Source of the DNA: Thermohalobaculum sp039805905
GTDB taxonomy: Bacteria; Pseudomonadota; Alphaproteobacteria; Rhodobacterales; Rhodobacteraceae
NCBI GenBank assembly: GCA_039805905.1
Contig: JBDIVM010000002.1
Coordinates: 744,001 to 808,000, forward strand
Direction of reading: 5' to 3'
Length of the DNA: 64,000 bases
Positions 50,481 to 59,847 of this stretch are shown here, piece after piece. The position numbers and the translations under genes were made by a program. The notes under the pieces were generated by a model. It saw only the letters and a list, made by a program, of their open reading frames with translations, searched no databases and was not told the origin of the DNA. Positions within the stretch are counted from its first letter, which is position 1, and every line of letters begins with the position of its first letter.

Positions 50481-50905
50481 GCCAATATCGCCGCGGGCTG
50501 TGGCGTTTGTTGGCGCCGAATGGGAAGTTTTCGGGATCATTTCTTGGTCACGCTTGCGCGTCCGGGACCCCCAACTCCCGCAATGGGGGTAACCGTCGAT
50601 CGCAATGCGCAGAGCCGGCGCGATGCCCCCGGCCCGGAAATCTTGTCGTGATTTCAGCCGCTTGGCGGCGAGACGGCATGCGACGATCGCGAAGCGCTAC
50701 CGGTGCAGTACTTGGGGCAGACTGTGGCTTCCGCAGGGCGCACGGCGTGACAGGCTCGGGCCCTGGTGCCGGTGACGGGCACGACACGTGGACATGCCGG
50801 ATATATACAAGCGCCCTGATTTCCCATCTAATGTCCGTCCGGCGCGGCGCCGTTCCACCGACCTGTGAGCATCAGGGACCTGTGGCACCCGAGGGATGAA
50901 GCGAG

Positions 50906-52024
<1,119 letters not shown>

Positions 52025-52066
52025 AGCAAGGGCGCCGCGGGCCGCCGCGGAGAAAGGGAGAGAAAG

Positions 52067-53227
52067 ATGTCCAGAGACGATACCCCGATCACCCGGAAGA
52101 AATTCATCGAGGAACTGATGCGCTACCGCCGCGGCTCGGTCAGCCGGCGGCATTTCCTCGGCGCCACCGGCCTTGGCATGGCGACGGCGGTGATGGCCGC
52201 GGCGGTGCCGGGTCTGAGGTCGCGGCCCGCCTTCAGCGCCGGCAACATCGGCGACCGCGTCGTGCTGGCCACCTGGCCGAACTACCACGACCCGGCCAAT
52301 TTCGAGGCCTTCACCGCCGCGACCGGCGCCGGAGTGCAGATCAATGTCTTCGGCTCGAACGAGGAGATGCTGGCCAAGCTGCAGGCGGGCAGCACGGGCT
52401 GGGACGTGTTCGTGCCGACCAACTACACCATTACCACCTATGTCGGCGAAGGGCTGATCGAGCCGCTGGATCTCTCCATGATCCCCAACTACGACGGCGC
52501 CGCCTTCGAGCCGCGCTTCTCGGAGGCCGGCACGGTCGACGGCACCGTCTACGCGGTGCCGAAGGACTGGGGCACCACCGGCTATGTGGTCAACACCGCG
52601 CATGACGGCGGCAAGCCGCTGAGCACTTGGAAGGATTTCTGGGACCGCACCAAAGCCGACTTCTCGGGCCGCACCACGGTGCATGACTACCAGCTGACCA
52701 CCATCGGGAACGCGCTGAAGTATTTCGGCTATTCCTTCAACTCGGTCGACCCGAAGGAACTGGCGGACGCCGAGAAGCTGCTGCTCGAGGTCAAGCCGCA
52801 TCTCTACGCGATCACCTCGGACTACCAGCCGGCGATGCGCAACGGTGACGCCTGGATGGCGATGGCCTGGACCGGCGACGGCAAGCAGCTTCACAATGAC
52901 ATCCCGGAGGTCACCTATGTGATCGGCCGGGAGGGCGGCGAGATCTGGTCCGACTACTATGCGGTGCCGAAGGGCGCGCCGCATCGCGAGGCGGGGTATG
53001 CGCTGATCAACTTCCTGCTCGACCCGGCCGTCAACGCCAGGGAAGTGCTGGCGCATGGTTACCCGGTCGCCGACAGCCGCACCAATGCGCTCCTGCCGAA
53101 GGAGCTCCTGGAGGATCCGATCCTCTACCCGGCGGCCGAGCTGCTCACGCCCTTGGAGTTCGGCGCCGCCGCGACGCTGACCGACCCGAACCGCGCCGAG
53201 CTTCTGGCGCGCTTCAAGTCGGCCTGA
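52067..53227 (+). CDS. potD: Polyamine-type periplasmic binding protein, Tat-exported
   Basis: 386 residues with a twin-arginine leader, SRRHFLGATGLGMA (about residues 24-37), suggesting Tat export. The mature part VVLATWPNYHDPANFEAFTAATG, FGSNEEMLAKLQAGSTGWDVFVPTNYT and WGTTGYVVNT are PotD/PotF-like. It lies 42 bp after potA. Ligand not proven; spermidine or putrescine is the family default. Confidence 0.87.
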   Translation: MSRDDTPITRKKFIEELMRYRRGSVSRRHFLGATGLGMATAVMAAAVPGLRSRPAFSAGNIGDRVVLATWPNYHDPANFEAFTAATGAGVQINVFGSNEEMLAKLQAGSTGWDVFVPTNYTITTYVGEGLIEPLDLSMIPNYDGAAFEPRFSEAGTVDGTVYAVPKDWGTTGYVVNTAHDGGKPLSTWKDFWDRTKADFSGRTTVHDYQLTTIGNALKYFGYSFNSVDPKELADAEKLLLEVKPHLYAITSDYQPAMRNGDAWMAMAWTGDGKQLHNDIPEVTYVIGREGGEIWSDYYAVPKGAPHREAGYALINFLLDPAVNAREVLAHGYPVADSRTNALLPKELLEDPILYPAAELLTPLEFGAAATLTDPNRAELLARFKSA

Positions 53228-53255
53228 GCGGGCCGGGGCCAAGGAGGACGGCGCC

Positions 53256-54107
53256 GTGGAGGGCAGATGGGCCAGTCGGCTGCTGCTGCTGCCCGCCACG
53301 GCGTGGTTCCTGGTCATGCTCGTCCTGCCGCTGGTCGTCGTCCTGGTCTTCAGCTTCGGCCAGAGGGCGCCCGCAGGCGGCTACATGCCCGCCTTCACGT
53401 TCGAGCAGTACCTGAACCTGCCGGCGCGGCTGACGGCCTTCAAGAACACGCTGATGCTGGCGCCGCTGGGAACCCTCGCGGCGCTGGCGGTCGCCTATCC
53501 GCTGGCCTATTACCTCGCGGTCAAGGCGAGCCCGAAGGCACGCACCGCGCTCCTCATCATGGTGATCGTGCCGTTCTGGACCTCGATCCTGATCCGCACC
53601 TATGCATGGATCTTCATCCTCGGCGGGCGCGGAATCCCGGCGCTGCTGGATTTCCTCGGCGTCGCCGATGTCCGGCTGATCAACACGCCGGTCGCGGTCT
53701 TGATCGGCATCGTCTATGCCTATCTGCCGCTGATGGTGTTTCCGATCTATGTGAGCCTCGAGAAGCTCGACAAGCGGCTGCTCGAAGCCTCGGCTGATCT
53801 CGGCGCGACGCCGCTCCGGACCTTCCTGCAGGTGACACTGCCGCTTTCGATCCCCGGCATCGCCACGGGCTGCATGCTTGTCTTCATCCTGCTCATGGGC
53901 GAGTTCCTGATCCCGGCACTCTTGGGCGGCGGCAAGGTGTTCTTCATCGGCAACGCGCTCGTCGACCTGTTCCTTCAGTCCCGCAACTGGGCCTATGGCT
54001 CGGCGGTGGCAGCGACGCTGGTCGGGATCATGCTGGTGACCGTCACCCTCTACATGCGGCTGATCATGCGCGGCGCGGGCCAGCGCGACGACGTCTCGCT
54101 GCTCTGA
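53256..54107 (+). CDS. potB: Polyamine-type ABC transporter permease I
   Basis: 283 residues, GTG start at 53256 with AAGGAGGA upstream. Six hydrophobic segments, a TYAWIFILGGRG-type PotB region and EAA loop EASADLGATPLRTFLQVTLPLSIPGIATG. Inner-membrane permease pairing with PotC. Operon order potA-D-B-C. Confidence 0.9.
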   Translation: MEGRWASRLLLLPATAWFLVMLVLPLVVVLVFSFGQRAPAGGYMPAFTFEQYLNLPARLTAFKNTLMLAPLGTLAALAVAYPLAYYLAVKASPKARTALLIMVIVPFWTSILIRTYAWIFILGGRGIPALLDFLGVADVRLINTPVAVLIGIVYAYLPLMVFPIYVSLEKLDKRLLEASADLGATPLRTFLQVTLPLSIPGIATGCMLVFILLMGEFLIPALLGGGKVFFIGNALVDLFLQSRNWAYGSAVAATLVGIMLVTVTLYMRLIMRGAGQRDDVSLL

Positions 54108-54116
54108 GGGGGATCC

Positions 54117-54938
54117 ATGCGCCTCTACGCGGTCGCGGTCTACCTGTTCCTCTACACCCCGATCGGGATCATCGTGCTGTTCAGCTTCAATGCCGGGCGG
54201 CATGCCAGCGACTTCCAGGGCTTCTCGGTGCAGTGGTACGGCAGGGCACTGGCGAACCCCTTCATGATGGAGGCGCTGACCACGAGCCTGATCGTCGCCG
54301 CGTCCTCGGCGGTCCTGGCGACGCTGTTCGGCACCATGGCTGCGCTGGGGCTGCAGAGGATGACCGGCAGGCTCCGCGCGGTCTACGACGCGGTGATCTA
54401 CATCGCGATCATGGTGCCCGGCATCGTGATCGGGATCGCGACCCTGATCGCGCTGGTAACCGCGTTCAACGTCCTGAACCCTGCCGTCCTCGCCCTGACG
54501 GGTGCGGCGCCGGGAACCCCGCCGCCGCTCAACATGGGCTACGCCTCGCTGATCGCGGCGCACACGCTGTTCACCATGGCGCTGGTGATCGTGATCGTGC
54601 GGGCGCGCATCTCGGGCATGGACCGCACGCTGATCGAGGCTTCGGCCGATCTCTACGCCACGCCCTGGCGGACCTTCCTTCAGGTGACGCTGCCGCAGAT
54701 CTTCCCGGCGATCCTGGCCGGGTTCCTGCTGAGCTTTACCTTCAGCTTCGACGACTTCATCGTTGCCTTCTTCGTGGCCGGGTCCGAGACCACGCTGCCG
54801 ATCTATGTGTTCTCGTCGATCCGACGCGGCGTCACGCCCGAGATCAATGCGATCGGCACCATGGTGCTCGCGGTTTCGCTGTCGCTGCTCTTGCTCGCAC
54901 AGTTCCTGCTGCGGGCAAACAGACAGAAGCGACGGTAG
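54117..54938 (+). CDS. potC: Polyamine-type ABC transporter permease II
   Basis: 273 residues. First helix YLFLYTPIGIIVLFSFN is followed by further helices. EAA loop EASADLYATPWRTFLQVTLPQIFPAILAGF and FSFDDFIVAFFVAGSETTLPIYVFS are PotC-like. It starts 9 bp after the potB stop and ends the operon; the next gene is on the other strand. Confidence 0.9.
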   Translation: MRLYAVAVYLFLYTPIGIIVLFSFNAGRHASDFQGFSVQWYGRALANPFMMEALTTSLIVAASSAVLATLFGTMAALGLQRMTGRLRAVYDAVIYIAIMVPGIVIGIATLIALVTAFNVLNPAVLALTGAAPGTPPPLNMGYASLIAAHTLFTMALVIVIVRARISGMDRTLIEASADLYATPWRTFLQVTLPQIFPAILAGFLLSFTFSFDDFIVAFFVAGSETTLPIYVFSSIRRGVTPEINAIGTMVLAVSLSLLLLAQFLLRANRQKRR

Positions 54939-54997
54939 CGCGGTCTCCGCAGGTCTACCGCAGCGGATGGCCAGGCCGCGGCCCGCGGAACCTTGCG

Positions 54998-56077
54998 CTA
55001 TCGCGCTTCGAAGCTCGTGCTCCAGCGATCAAGGAACTGGGCACGCTTGTGCTGGTCGAGGCCAACCAGCAGGGTGGGCGAGAGCGCGATCGGCCGGAGA
55101 CTGGTCTCCGCCGCCTCCGTCAGCTCGAAATCAGATCCGTCCGGATCGCCGAAGGACGCGACGAGTCGCGAGGCCGCAAGGGCCCGCCTGCCGTCATCGC
55201 TGAGCAGAAAGTCAATGAAGCTGCCGGCCAGTTCGGGTTGCCGCGACCACTTCGGGATCATCGCGGCGCGCGAAAGCACCAGCGTGTAGTCGTGTGGGGC
55301 AATCACGCCGATGCGCCGGTCCTTCGCGGCATGTGCGAGTGCATAGGACCCGAGAACGTTATAGGCAATCAGCCACTTCCCTTCTGCCACTCCATCGATG
55401 ATCTCGGCCGAGCAACAGGTGGCGACGGCGCCGGAGCGGCCGAACGCCTCGAGCAGGCTGCCGAATGTGGTCGCCTGCTGCGAGTCGGCGAAGGCGAACA
55501 GGTAGCCGAGCCCCGAGGTCTCGATGTCGTAGGTGGCGACCCGGCCGGCAAAACGCGTGCCCGGCGGTCGCAGCAGGTCGATCAGGTCGAAGCGCGAATA
55601 GGGAATCTCGTCGGGCCGCACCTGTTCTCGATTGTAGACGATGACCGCGGGCTCCTGCGTGACCCCGAACACCTCATCACGCCAGTTCGCCTCGCGCGGC
55701 AGTCGCGACGTGGCCTCCGAGCGGTGCGGCTGCGCGCAGCCGTCATTCACCAGCCTGACTTGCAGGTCGACGGCCGAGCTGATCACCAGATCGGCGTCGG
55801 TACCGCCATCCAGGCAGCCCGCCCGGGTCACGCGGTCGAGATCATTCGAACCCCATTGCTCGTAGGTTATCGAGATGCCCGGGACAGTTGTGGCGAACGC
55901 ATCGAGGACCGGCTCGAAGGCAGCAATGTCGGTCGTCCCGCGCAGCAGGAAGGCGGGCCCACCCGCCGTCGCACCGAAATGCGCGACCGCCTCCTGCGCC
56001 GCGCCCACGCCGGCGGAGACCGACGTCATGCCGATCGCCATCGCGGCGCAGCGGGAAAGATGCGCGAGTGCTCTCAT
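54998..56077 (-). CDS. ABC-type periplasmic solute-binding protein linked to a two-component system
   Basis: 359 residues. A signal peptide (AAMAIGMTSVSAGVGAAQEA) is followed by LLRGTTDIAAFEPVLDAFATTVPGISITYEQW, DADLVISSAVDLQVRLVNDG, VIVYNREQV and GVIAPHDYTLVLSRAAMIPKWSRQPELAGSFIDFLLSD, a bacterial extracellular solute-binding fold of the Fe/phosphonate type. No permease or ATPase gene is beside it. Its ATG overlaps the histidine kinase stop (ATGA), so it probably senses a ligand for the kinase. Confidence 0.8.
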   Translation of the reverse strand: MRALAHLSRCAAMAIGMTSVSAGVGAAQEAVAHFGATAGGPAFLLRGTTDIAAFEPVLDAFATTVPGISITYEQWGSNDLDRVTRAGCLDGGTDADLVISSAVDLQVRLVNDGCAQPHRSEATSRLPREANWRDEVFGVTQEPAVIVYNREQVRPDEIPYSRFDLIDLLRPPGTRFAGRVATYDIETSGLGYLFAFADSQQATTFGSLLEAFGRSGAVATCCSAEIIDGVAEGKWLIAYNVLGSYALAHAAKDRRIGVIAPHDYTLVLSRAAMIPKWSRQPELAGSFIDFLLSDDGRRALAASRLVASFGDPDGSDFELTEAAETSLRPIALSPTLLVGLDQHKRAQFLDRWSTSFEAR

Positions 56078-57489
56078 GTGGCCATCCGATCGTCCGGATC
56101 GGCGGGAATCACGAGGGCTGCCTCGAAGGCGCCCCCATCCGTGCGTCCGAAACGCAACGATCCGGCATGGGCGGTGGCCACGGCCTGCACAATGGCGATG
56201 CCGAGCCCCGCACGGTCAGGCGCGACCCCCGCCGATCGGGCGAAGCGCCGGCCGGCGTCGGCCCAATGTTCCTCGGGCATGCCACGGCCGAGGTCACGGA
56301 CGCAGAGCCGGGCCTCCTGTTCCTCCAGTGCGACCTCGACGGTGATGGGCGGCGCGCCGTGACGCTGGGCATTGGTGACAAGATTCTTGCAGGCTTCGGA
56401 GAGCGACAGCGTGTCGCCACGTACCCAGACCGGATCCTCGGGCAGATCGAGCCGGAGTTTCGCGCCGGCATTGATGTCGCCCTGATCGCAGTCCTCGACT
56501 GCACGCAAGGCGGCGACACGGAGATCAATCCGCGCACGCGGTACCGTGTCGGCGCGGTGGATGATCAGCGCGTGGCTCAGAAGCTGGTCGGTCAGGCGGC
56601 CGAGCCCGACCGCGCGTTCGTGGATCCGCAGAGCGATGGCCTGCTGACGAACAGGGTCGTTCTCGTCGCGAGCAAGCTCGGCCTGTGCACGCAGCGCCGC
56701 GATCGGCGTGCGAAGCTGATGCGCGGAATCCGCGATCAGGTTGCGCATGACCGAAACCTGCCGCTCCAGCCTGACCATGAAGCGGTTGATGGCGCTGACG
56801 ATGGCGCCGATCTCGCGCGGGACCGCAATGTCGAGCGGCGTCAGGTCGCGGGGATCGCGCGCCAGGAGGTCACGCTCGATCTGGCGAAGCGGACTCAGCG
56901 CCGACCGGATCGCGAAGGCGGCGAGCCCCGCCATGCAGACCCCTGCCGCGCCGAGCACGATCAGGGCGCTCCGTGCGATCTCGGCGGCCAGCGCGTCGCG
57001 CGCACGGGTGGTCTGTCCGACGATCACGTCCACCGAGCCCGAAAAGGCACGCTCGGCAAAACGGCGTCGCACGCTGACGAGCCGTACCGATTCGCCGGCG
57101 AAGCTGGCCCCGTAATAGACAACATCGCCATCTGCCGGTGGGGGTAAGGGCACGCCGTCATAGCCGGTAACGGTCACGGCATCCTGGCCGACGACACGAT
57201 AGATCACCCGGTCGTCCTCGGCCAGGGCAAGGAGATCGAACGCGGGGACCGGAATATCGACCGCGAGCTGGCCATCGCGGATGAGGATCGACGCCGCGAT
57301 CTGGTTTGCCGCGCCGATCAGCAGACGGTCGTACGCCTCCTGCGCCGCCTGGCGGCCATAGGCGAGCGCAGCCAGGGCGACGACGACGCCGCCCGCCGCC
57401 ATGACAAGCACGACCGCGATCGCGAGACGGCGCGTCAGCGAGATGGCGTGCCGCGGCATGGCGCGCGCCGGGTCAGCGCTGTCAGCCAT
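56074..57489 (-). CDS. Sensor histidine kinase (TctE-like)
   Basis: 471 residues. Helix LAIAVVLVMAAGGVVVALAALAYG near the N-terminus, a periplasmic loop of about 130 residues, a second helix (ALIVLGAAGVCMAGLAAFAI), a HAMP-like linker, the phospho-acceptor H-box DSAHQLRTPIAALRAQAELA and an HATPase region with NLVTNAQRHG and GLGIAIVQAV. It overlaps the response regulator by 8 bp. Start ATG 57489; upstream extension discarded. Confidence 0.9.
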   Translation of the reverse strand: MADSADPARAMPRHAISLTRRLAIAVVLVMAAGGVVVALAALAYGRQAAQEAYDRLLIGAANQIAASILIRDGQLAVDIPVPAFDLLALAEDDRVIYRVVGQDAVTVTGYDGVPLPPPADGDVVYYGASFAGESVRLVSVRRRFAERAFSGSVDVIVGQTTRARDALAAEIARSALIVLGAAGVCMAGLAAFAIRSALSPLRQIERDLLARDPRDLTPLDIAVPREIGAIVSAINRFMVRLERQVSVMRNLIADSAHQLRTPIAALRAQAELARDENDPVRQQAIALRIHERAVGLGRLTDQLLSHALIIHRADTVPRARIDLRVAALRAVEDCDQGDINAGAKLRLDLPEDPVWVRGDTLSLSEACKNLVTNAQRHGAPPITVEVALEEQEARLCVRDLGRGMPEEHWADAGRRFARSAGVAPDRAGLGIAIVQAVATAHAGSLRFGRTDGGAFEAALVIPADPDDRMAT

Positions 57490-58153
57490 CGGCGACGAGC
57501 TGGTAGCCGAGACCCCGGAGCGTGCGGATCGAGATCCGGCCACCGGCCAGCTTCTTGCGCAGGCGCGAGACATAGGTCTCGATCGCGTTTTCTCCGACAT
57601 CCTCGTCCCTGAACGAGAATATGCGCTCCATCAGCCGTTCCTTCGAGACGATCCTTCCCCGGCAGGCGAGCAGTGCCTCGAGCAGGCTCAGCTCGCGATG
57701 AGACAGCGGCAGCGCCGTGGCGCCGAGCCAGGCCGTCTGACCGGAGGGGTCGAAGACAAGGTCGCCGAACTCGATCACGCCCGACCTCTCCGGGACTTGC
57801 CGGCGCGCGAGGGCGCGCACGCGCGCCTCGAGCTCGCGCAGGTCGAAGGGCTTGATGAGGTAATCGTCGGCGCCTGTATCGAGGGCGGCAACGCGGTCCT
57901 CGACCTCGATCCGCGCAGTCAGCATCAGCACCGGTGTGGGATTGCCATGTGCCCGCAGGTCGCGGAGCAGGTCGGTGCCGCTGCCGTCCGGCAGGTTGAC
58001 GTCAAGGATCAGCACGTCGTAGTCCTGCACCGCCAGTGCGTCGCGGGCCGACTCGACAGTCGGGGCGTGGTCTATCGCGTCGCCACGCCGGGAAAAGCTG
58101 ACGACGATCGCCTCGGCGACGTCGCGCGTATCCTCCACCAGCAACAGGCGCAT
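57482..58153 (-). CDS. OmpR/PhoB-family response regulator (TctD-like)
   Basis: 223 residues. Receiver with LLLVEDTRDVAEAIVVSF (acidic pocket), the phospho-acceptor Asp in VLILDVNLPDGSG and Lys in LIKPFDLRELEAR. The C-terminal winged helix carries LPLSHRELSLLEALLACRG and ETYVSRLRKKLAGGRISIRTLRGLGYQLV. It heads the RR-HK-SBP operon and is divergent from tctC; a direct repeat in the gap may be its site. Confidence 0.92.
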   Translation of the reverse strand: MRLLLVEDTRDVAEAIVVSFSRRGDAIDHAPTVESARDALAVQDYDVLILDVNLPDGSGTDLLRDLRAHGNPTPVLMLTARIEVEDRVAALDTGADDYLIKPFDLRELEARVRALARRQVPERSGVIEFGDLVFDPSGQTAWLGATALPLSHRELSLLEALLACRGRIVSKERLMERIFSFRDEDVGENAIETYVSRLRKKLAGGRISIRTLRGLGYQLVADG

Positions 58154-58222
58154 CCGATCCCTCTCAGAACGCTCCGGCGCGTAAGGCGAGGATAGACGGC
58201 AATGAAGCGGGTGCAAAGCTGC

Positions 58223-58242
58223 GACAGTTTCGTGACAGCTTC
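58223..58242. promoter_or_regulatory. Direct repeat GACAGYTTC x2, candidate response-regulator site
   Basis: GACAGTTTC (58223-58231) and GACAGCTTC (58234-58242) are 11 bp apart, as expected for an OmpR-family regulator binding one DNA face. It lies in the 173-bp gap between the response regulator and tctC, 85 bp before the tctC ATG. Confidence 0.65.
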
Positions 58243-58326
58243 ATCCGCTAGATCGCGCGATTACTCGGGGTTCGGTGCCCGTCTGGCCGGACCCGGGCCA
58301 TGAACAAGTGGAGGAGACCTGCAATC

Positions 58327-59313
58327 ATGCTTACCCTTACCCGCCGCGCTGCGATCACGGCCGCGGCCGTCTGCGCCGTGATCGGCGCGCCCGCGCTTGC
58401 CTTCGAGCCGACCAACCCGGAATGCATCGCTCCGGCCAATCCGGGTGGCGGATGGGATTTCACCTGCCGGCAGGTCGGCAAGACCATGCAGGATCTTGGC
58501 ATCGTCTCGGGGACTGTCCAGGTCACGAACATGGCAGGCGGCGGCGGCGGCGTGGCCTTTGCCGAGGTGGTCAACAAGCGCAACAGCGAGGAAAACCTCA
58601 TCGTTGCCGCCTCGTCCGCGACCGCTACGCGGCTGGCGCAGGGCGCCTACCCCGGCAACACCATGGAACAGGTGCGCTGGGTCGGCAGCGTCGGCGCGGA
58701 CTATGGTATCATCGCCGTCGCCAAGGACAGCCCGATCGCGACTCTGCCCGAACTGATGGAGAAGATCAAAGCCGACCCCTCCTCGATCTCGATTGCCGGC
58801 GGTTCGGCGGTCGGCGGCTGGGATCACCTCAAGGTGCTGCTCGCCGCCAAGAAGGCTGGCATCGAGGACGTCCGCACGATCAAGTATGTCGCCTTCGACG
58901 GCGGCGGCGAGGCGGTCACGCAGCTTCTCGCGGGCTCGGTCCAGGCCTTCACGGGCGATGCGTCCGAGGCCAAGGGCTTCGTGGACTCGGGCGACATCAA
59001 GGTGCTCGCGGTTCTGGCCCCGGAGCGGCTCGAAGGCGACTTCGCCGCGTTCCCGACCGCCCGGGAACAGGGTATCGACGCGATTGGCGCCAACTGGCGC
59101 GGTTTCTACGCGCCGGGCGGCGCCGGTGCCGAGGCCTATGACTTCTGGGTCGATGCCGTGGGCAAGGTCTACGACTCGGCCGAGTGGAAGGCGATCATGG
59201 CGCAGAACGGCCTTGCGCCGCTGAGCCTGCGCGGCGCCGAGTTCCAGACCTTCGTGGCCGACTCGGTGGCCGAGATCCAGGCTCTGTCGAAGGAGATCGG
59301 CCTGATCAAGTAG
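58327..59313 (+). CDS. tctC: Tripartite tricarboxylate transporter solute-binding protein TctC
   Basis: 328 residues. Signal peptide (AAITAAAVCAVIGAPALAF), then PANPGGGWDFTCRQVGKTMQDLG, VTNMAGGGGGVAFAEVVN, GGSAVGGWDHLK and APGGAGAEAYDFW, the Bug/TctC fold. It delivers a carboxylate to TctAB. RBS GAGGAGA precedes ATG 58327. It begins the tctCBA operon divergent from the two-component system. Confidence 0.92.
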   Translation: MLTLTRRAAITAAAVCAVIGAPALAFEPTNPECIAPANPGGGWDFTCRQVGKTMQDLGIVSGTVQVTNMAGGGGGVAFAEVVNKRNSEENLIVAASSATATRLAQGAYPGNTMEQVRWVGSVGADYGIIAVAKDSPIATLPELMEKIKADPSSISIAGGSAVGGWDHLKVLLAAKKAGIEDVRTIKYVAFDGGGEAVTQLLAGSVQAFTGDASEAKGFVDSGDIKVLAVLAPERLEGDFAAFPTAREQGIDAIGANWRGFYAPGGAGAEAYDFWVDAVGKVYDSAEWKAIMAQNGLAPLSLRGAEFQTFVADSVAEIQALSKEIGLIK

Positions 59314-59328
59314 ACCCGGACAACGGCC

Positions 59329-59350
59329 GGGCGGCCCGCGCTGGCCGCCC
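59329..59350 (+). terminator. Intercistronic hairpin between tctC and tctB
   Basis: GGGCGGCC (59329-59336) and GGCCGCCC (59343-59350) form an 8-bp stem around CGCGCT, 15 bp after tctC. No T-tract follows. Similar hairpins after solute-binding protein genes often stabilise the upstream message and raise its share over the permease genes. Confidence 0.5.
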
Positions 59351-59405
59351 GCGCCCAACTCAGGACAGGTGTCGGTGCAACGTCCCGGCACCGCGGGAGG
59401 ACACC

Positions 59406-59837
59406 ATGAGCGACCGCATCTTCGGCGGCATCGGCGTTGCGCTGGCGATCGTCTACGTCTGGAGCGCCACGCTGATCGAGCTGCCCTTCATCTCCGACCC
59501 GGTGGGTCCGCGCACCTTCCCCTATATCATCGGAGCGATGCTGGGGCTTGCAAGCCTGGTCATCCTGCTCAGCCCCGGCGCCGAGCCGCACTGGCCGAAA
59601 CCGGGCCGGATCGCCGAGATCGCCGGCGCGGTGGTCGTGCTCGCCGTCTACACGCTGGCACTGCCGAGGCTCGGTTTCGTGCCTGCCACAACCGTGGCGG
59701 CGGGTGTGCTGACCTGGCGGCTCGGCACCGCACCCGCCTGGGCGCTGGCGACCGGCATCCTGACCGCCCTCGGCATCTACGCCGTGTTCCATCTGATCCT
59801 CGGGCTGTCGCTGGCGCGCGGCCCGCTGGGCTTCTGA
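59406..59837 (+). CDS. tctB: Tripartite tricarboxylate transporter small permease TctB
   Basis: 143 residues with four hydrophobic helices (IFGGIGVALAIVYVWSATLI; TFPYIIGAMLGLASLVILL; AGAVVVLAVYTLALPRLGFV; WALATGILTALGIYAVFHLI) and GPRTFP, typical of TctB. Start ATG 59406. It starts 92 bp after tctC and is followed by tctA after 10 bp. Confidence 0.9.
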   Translation: MSDRIFGGIGVALAIVYVWSATLIELPFISDPVGPRTFPYIIGAMLGLASLVILLSPGAEPHWPKPGRIAEIAGAVVVLAVYTLALPRLGFVPATTVAAGVLTWRLGTAPAWALATGILTALGIYAVFHLILGLSLARGPLGF

Positions 59838-59847
59838 GGAGGGGACC

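Larger units (their letters stand above)
50281..50905. other. Intergenic region with terminator and inverted repeats
   Basis: No recognisable gene. In order: the terminator of the LLM gene, an 11-bp inverted repeat (50441-50480), a C5/G5 hairpin (50567-50590) and a TATATA-containing stretch about 50810 with a possible promoter for the ABC operon. Short frames here lack domain features. Confidence 0.5.

Noticed and set aside
50308..50592. A 94-codon plus frame across the inverted repeat
   Set aside because: It runs through a strong terminator and the inverted repeat, and its product has no recognisable feature.
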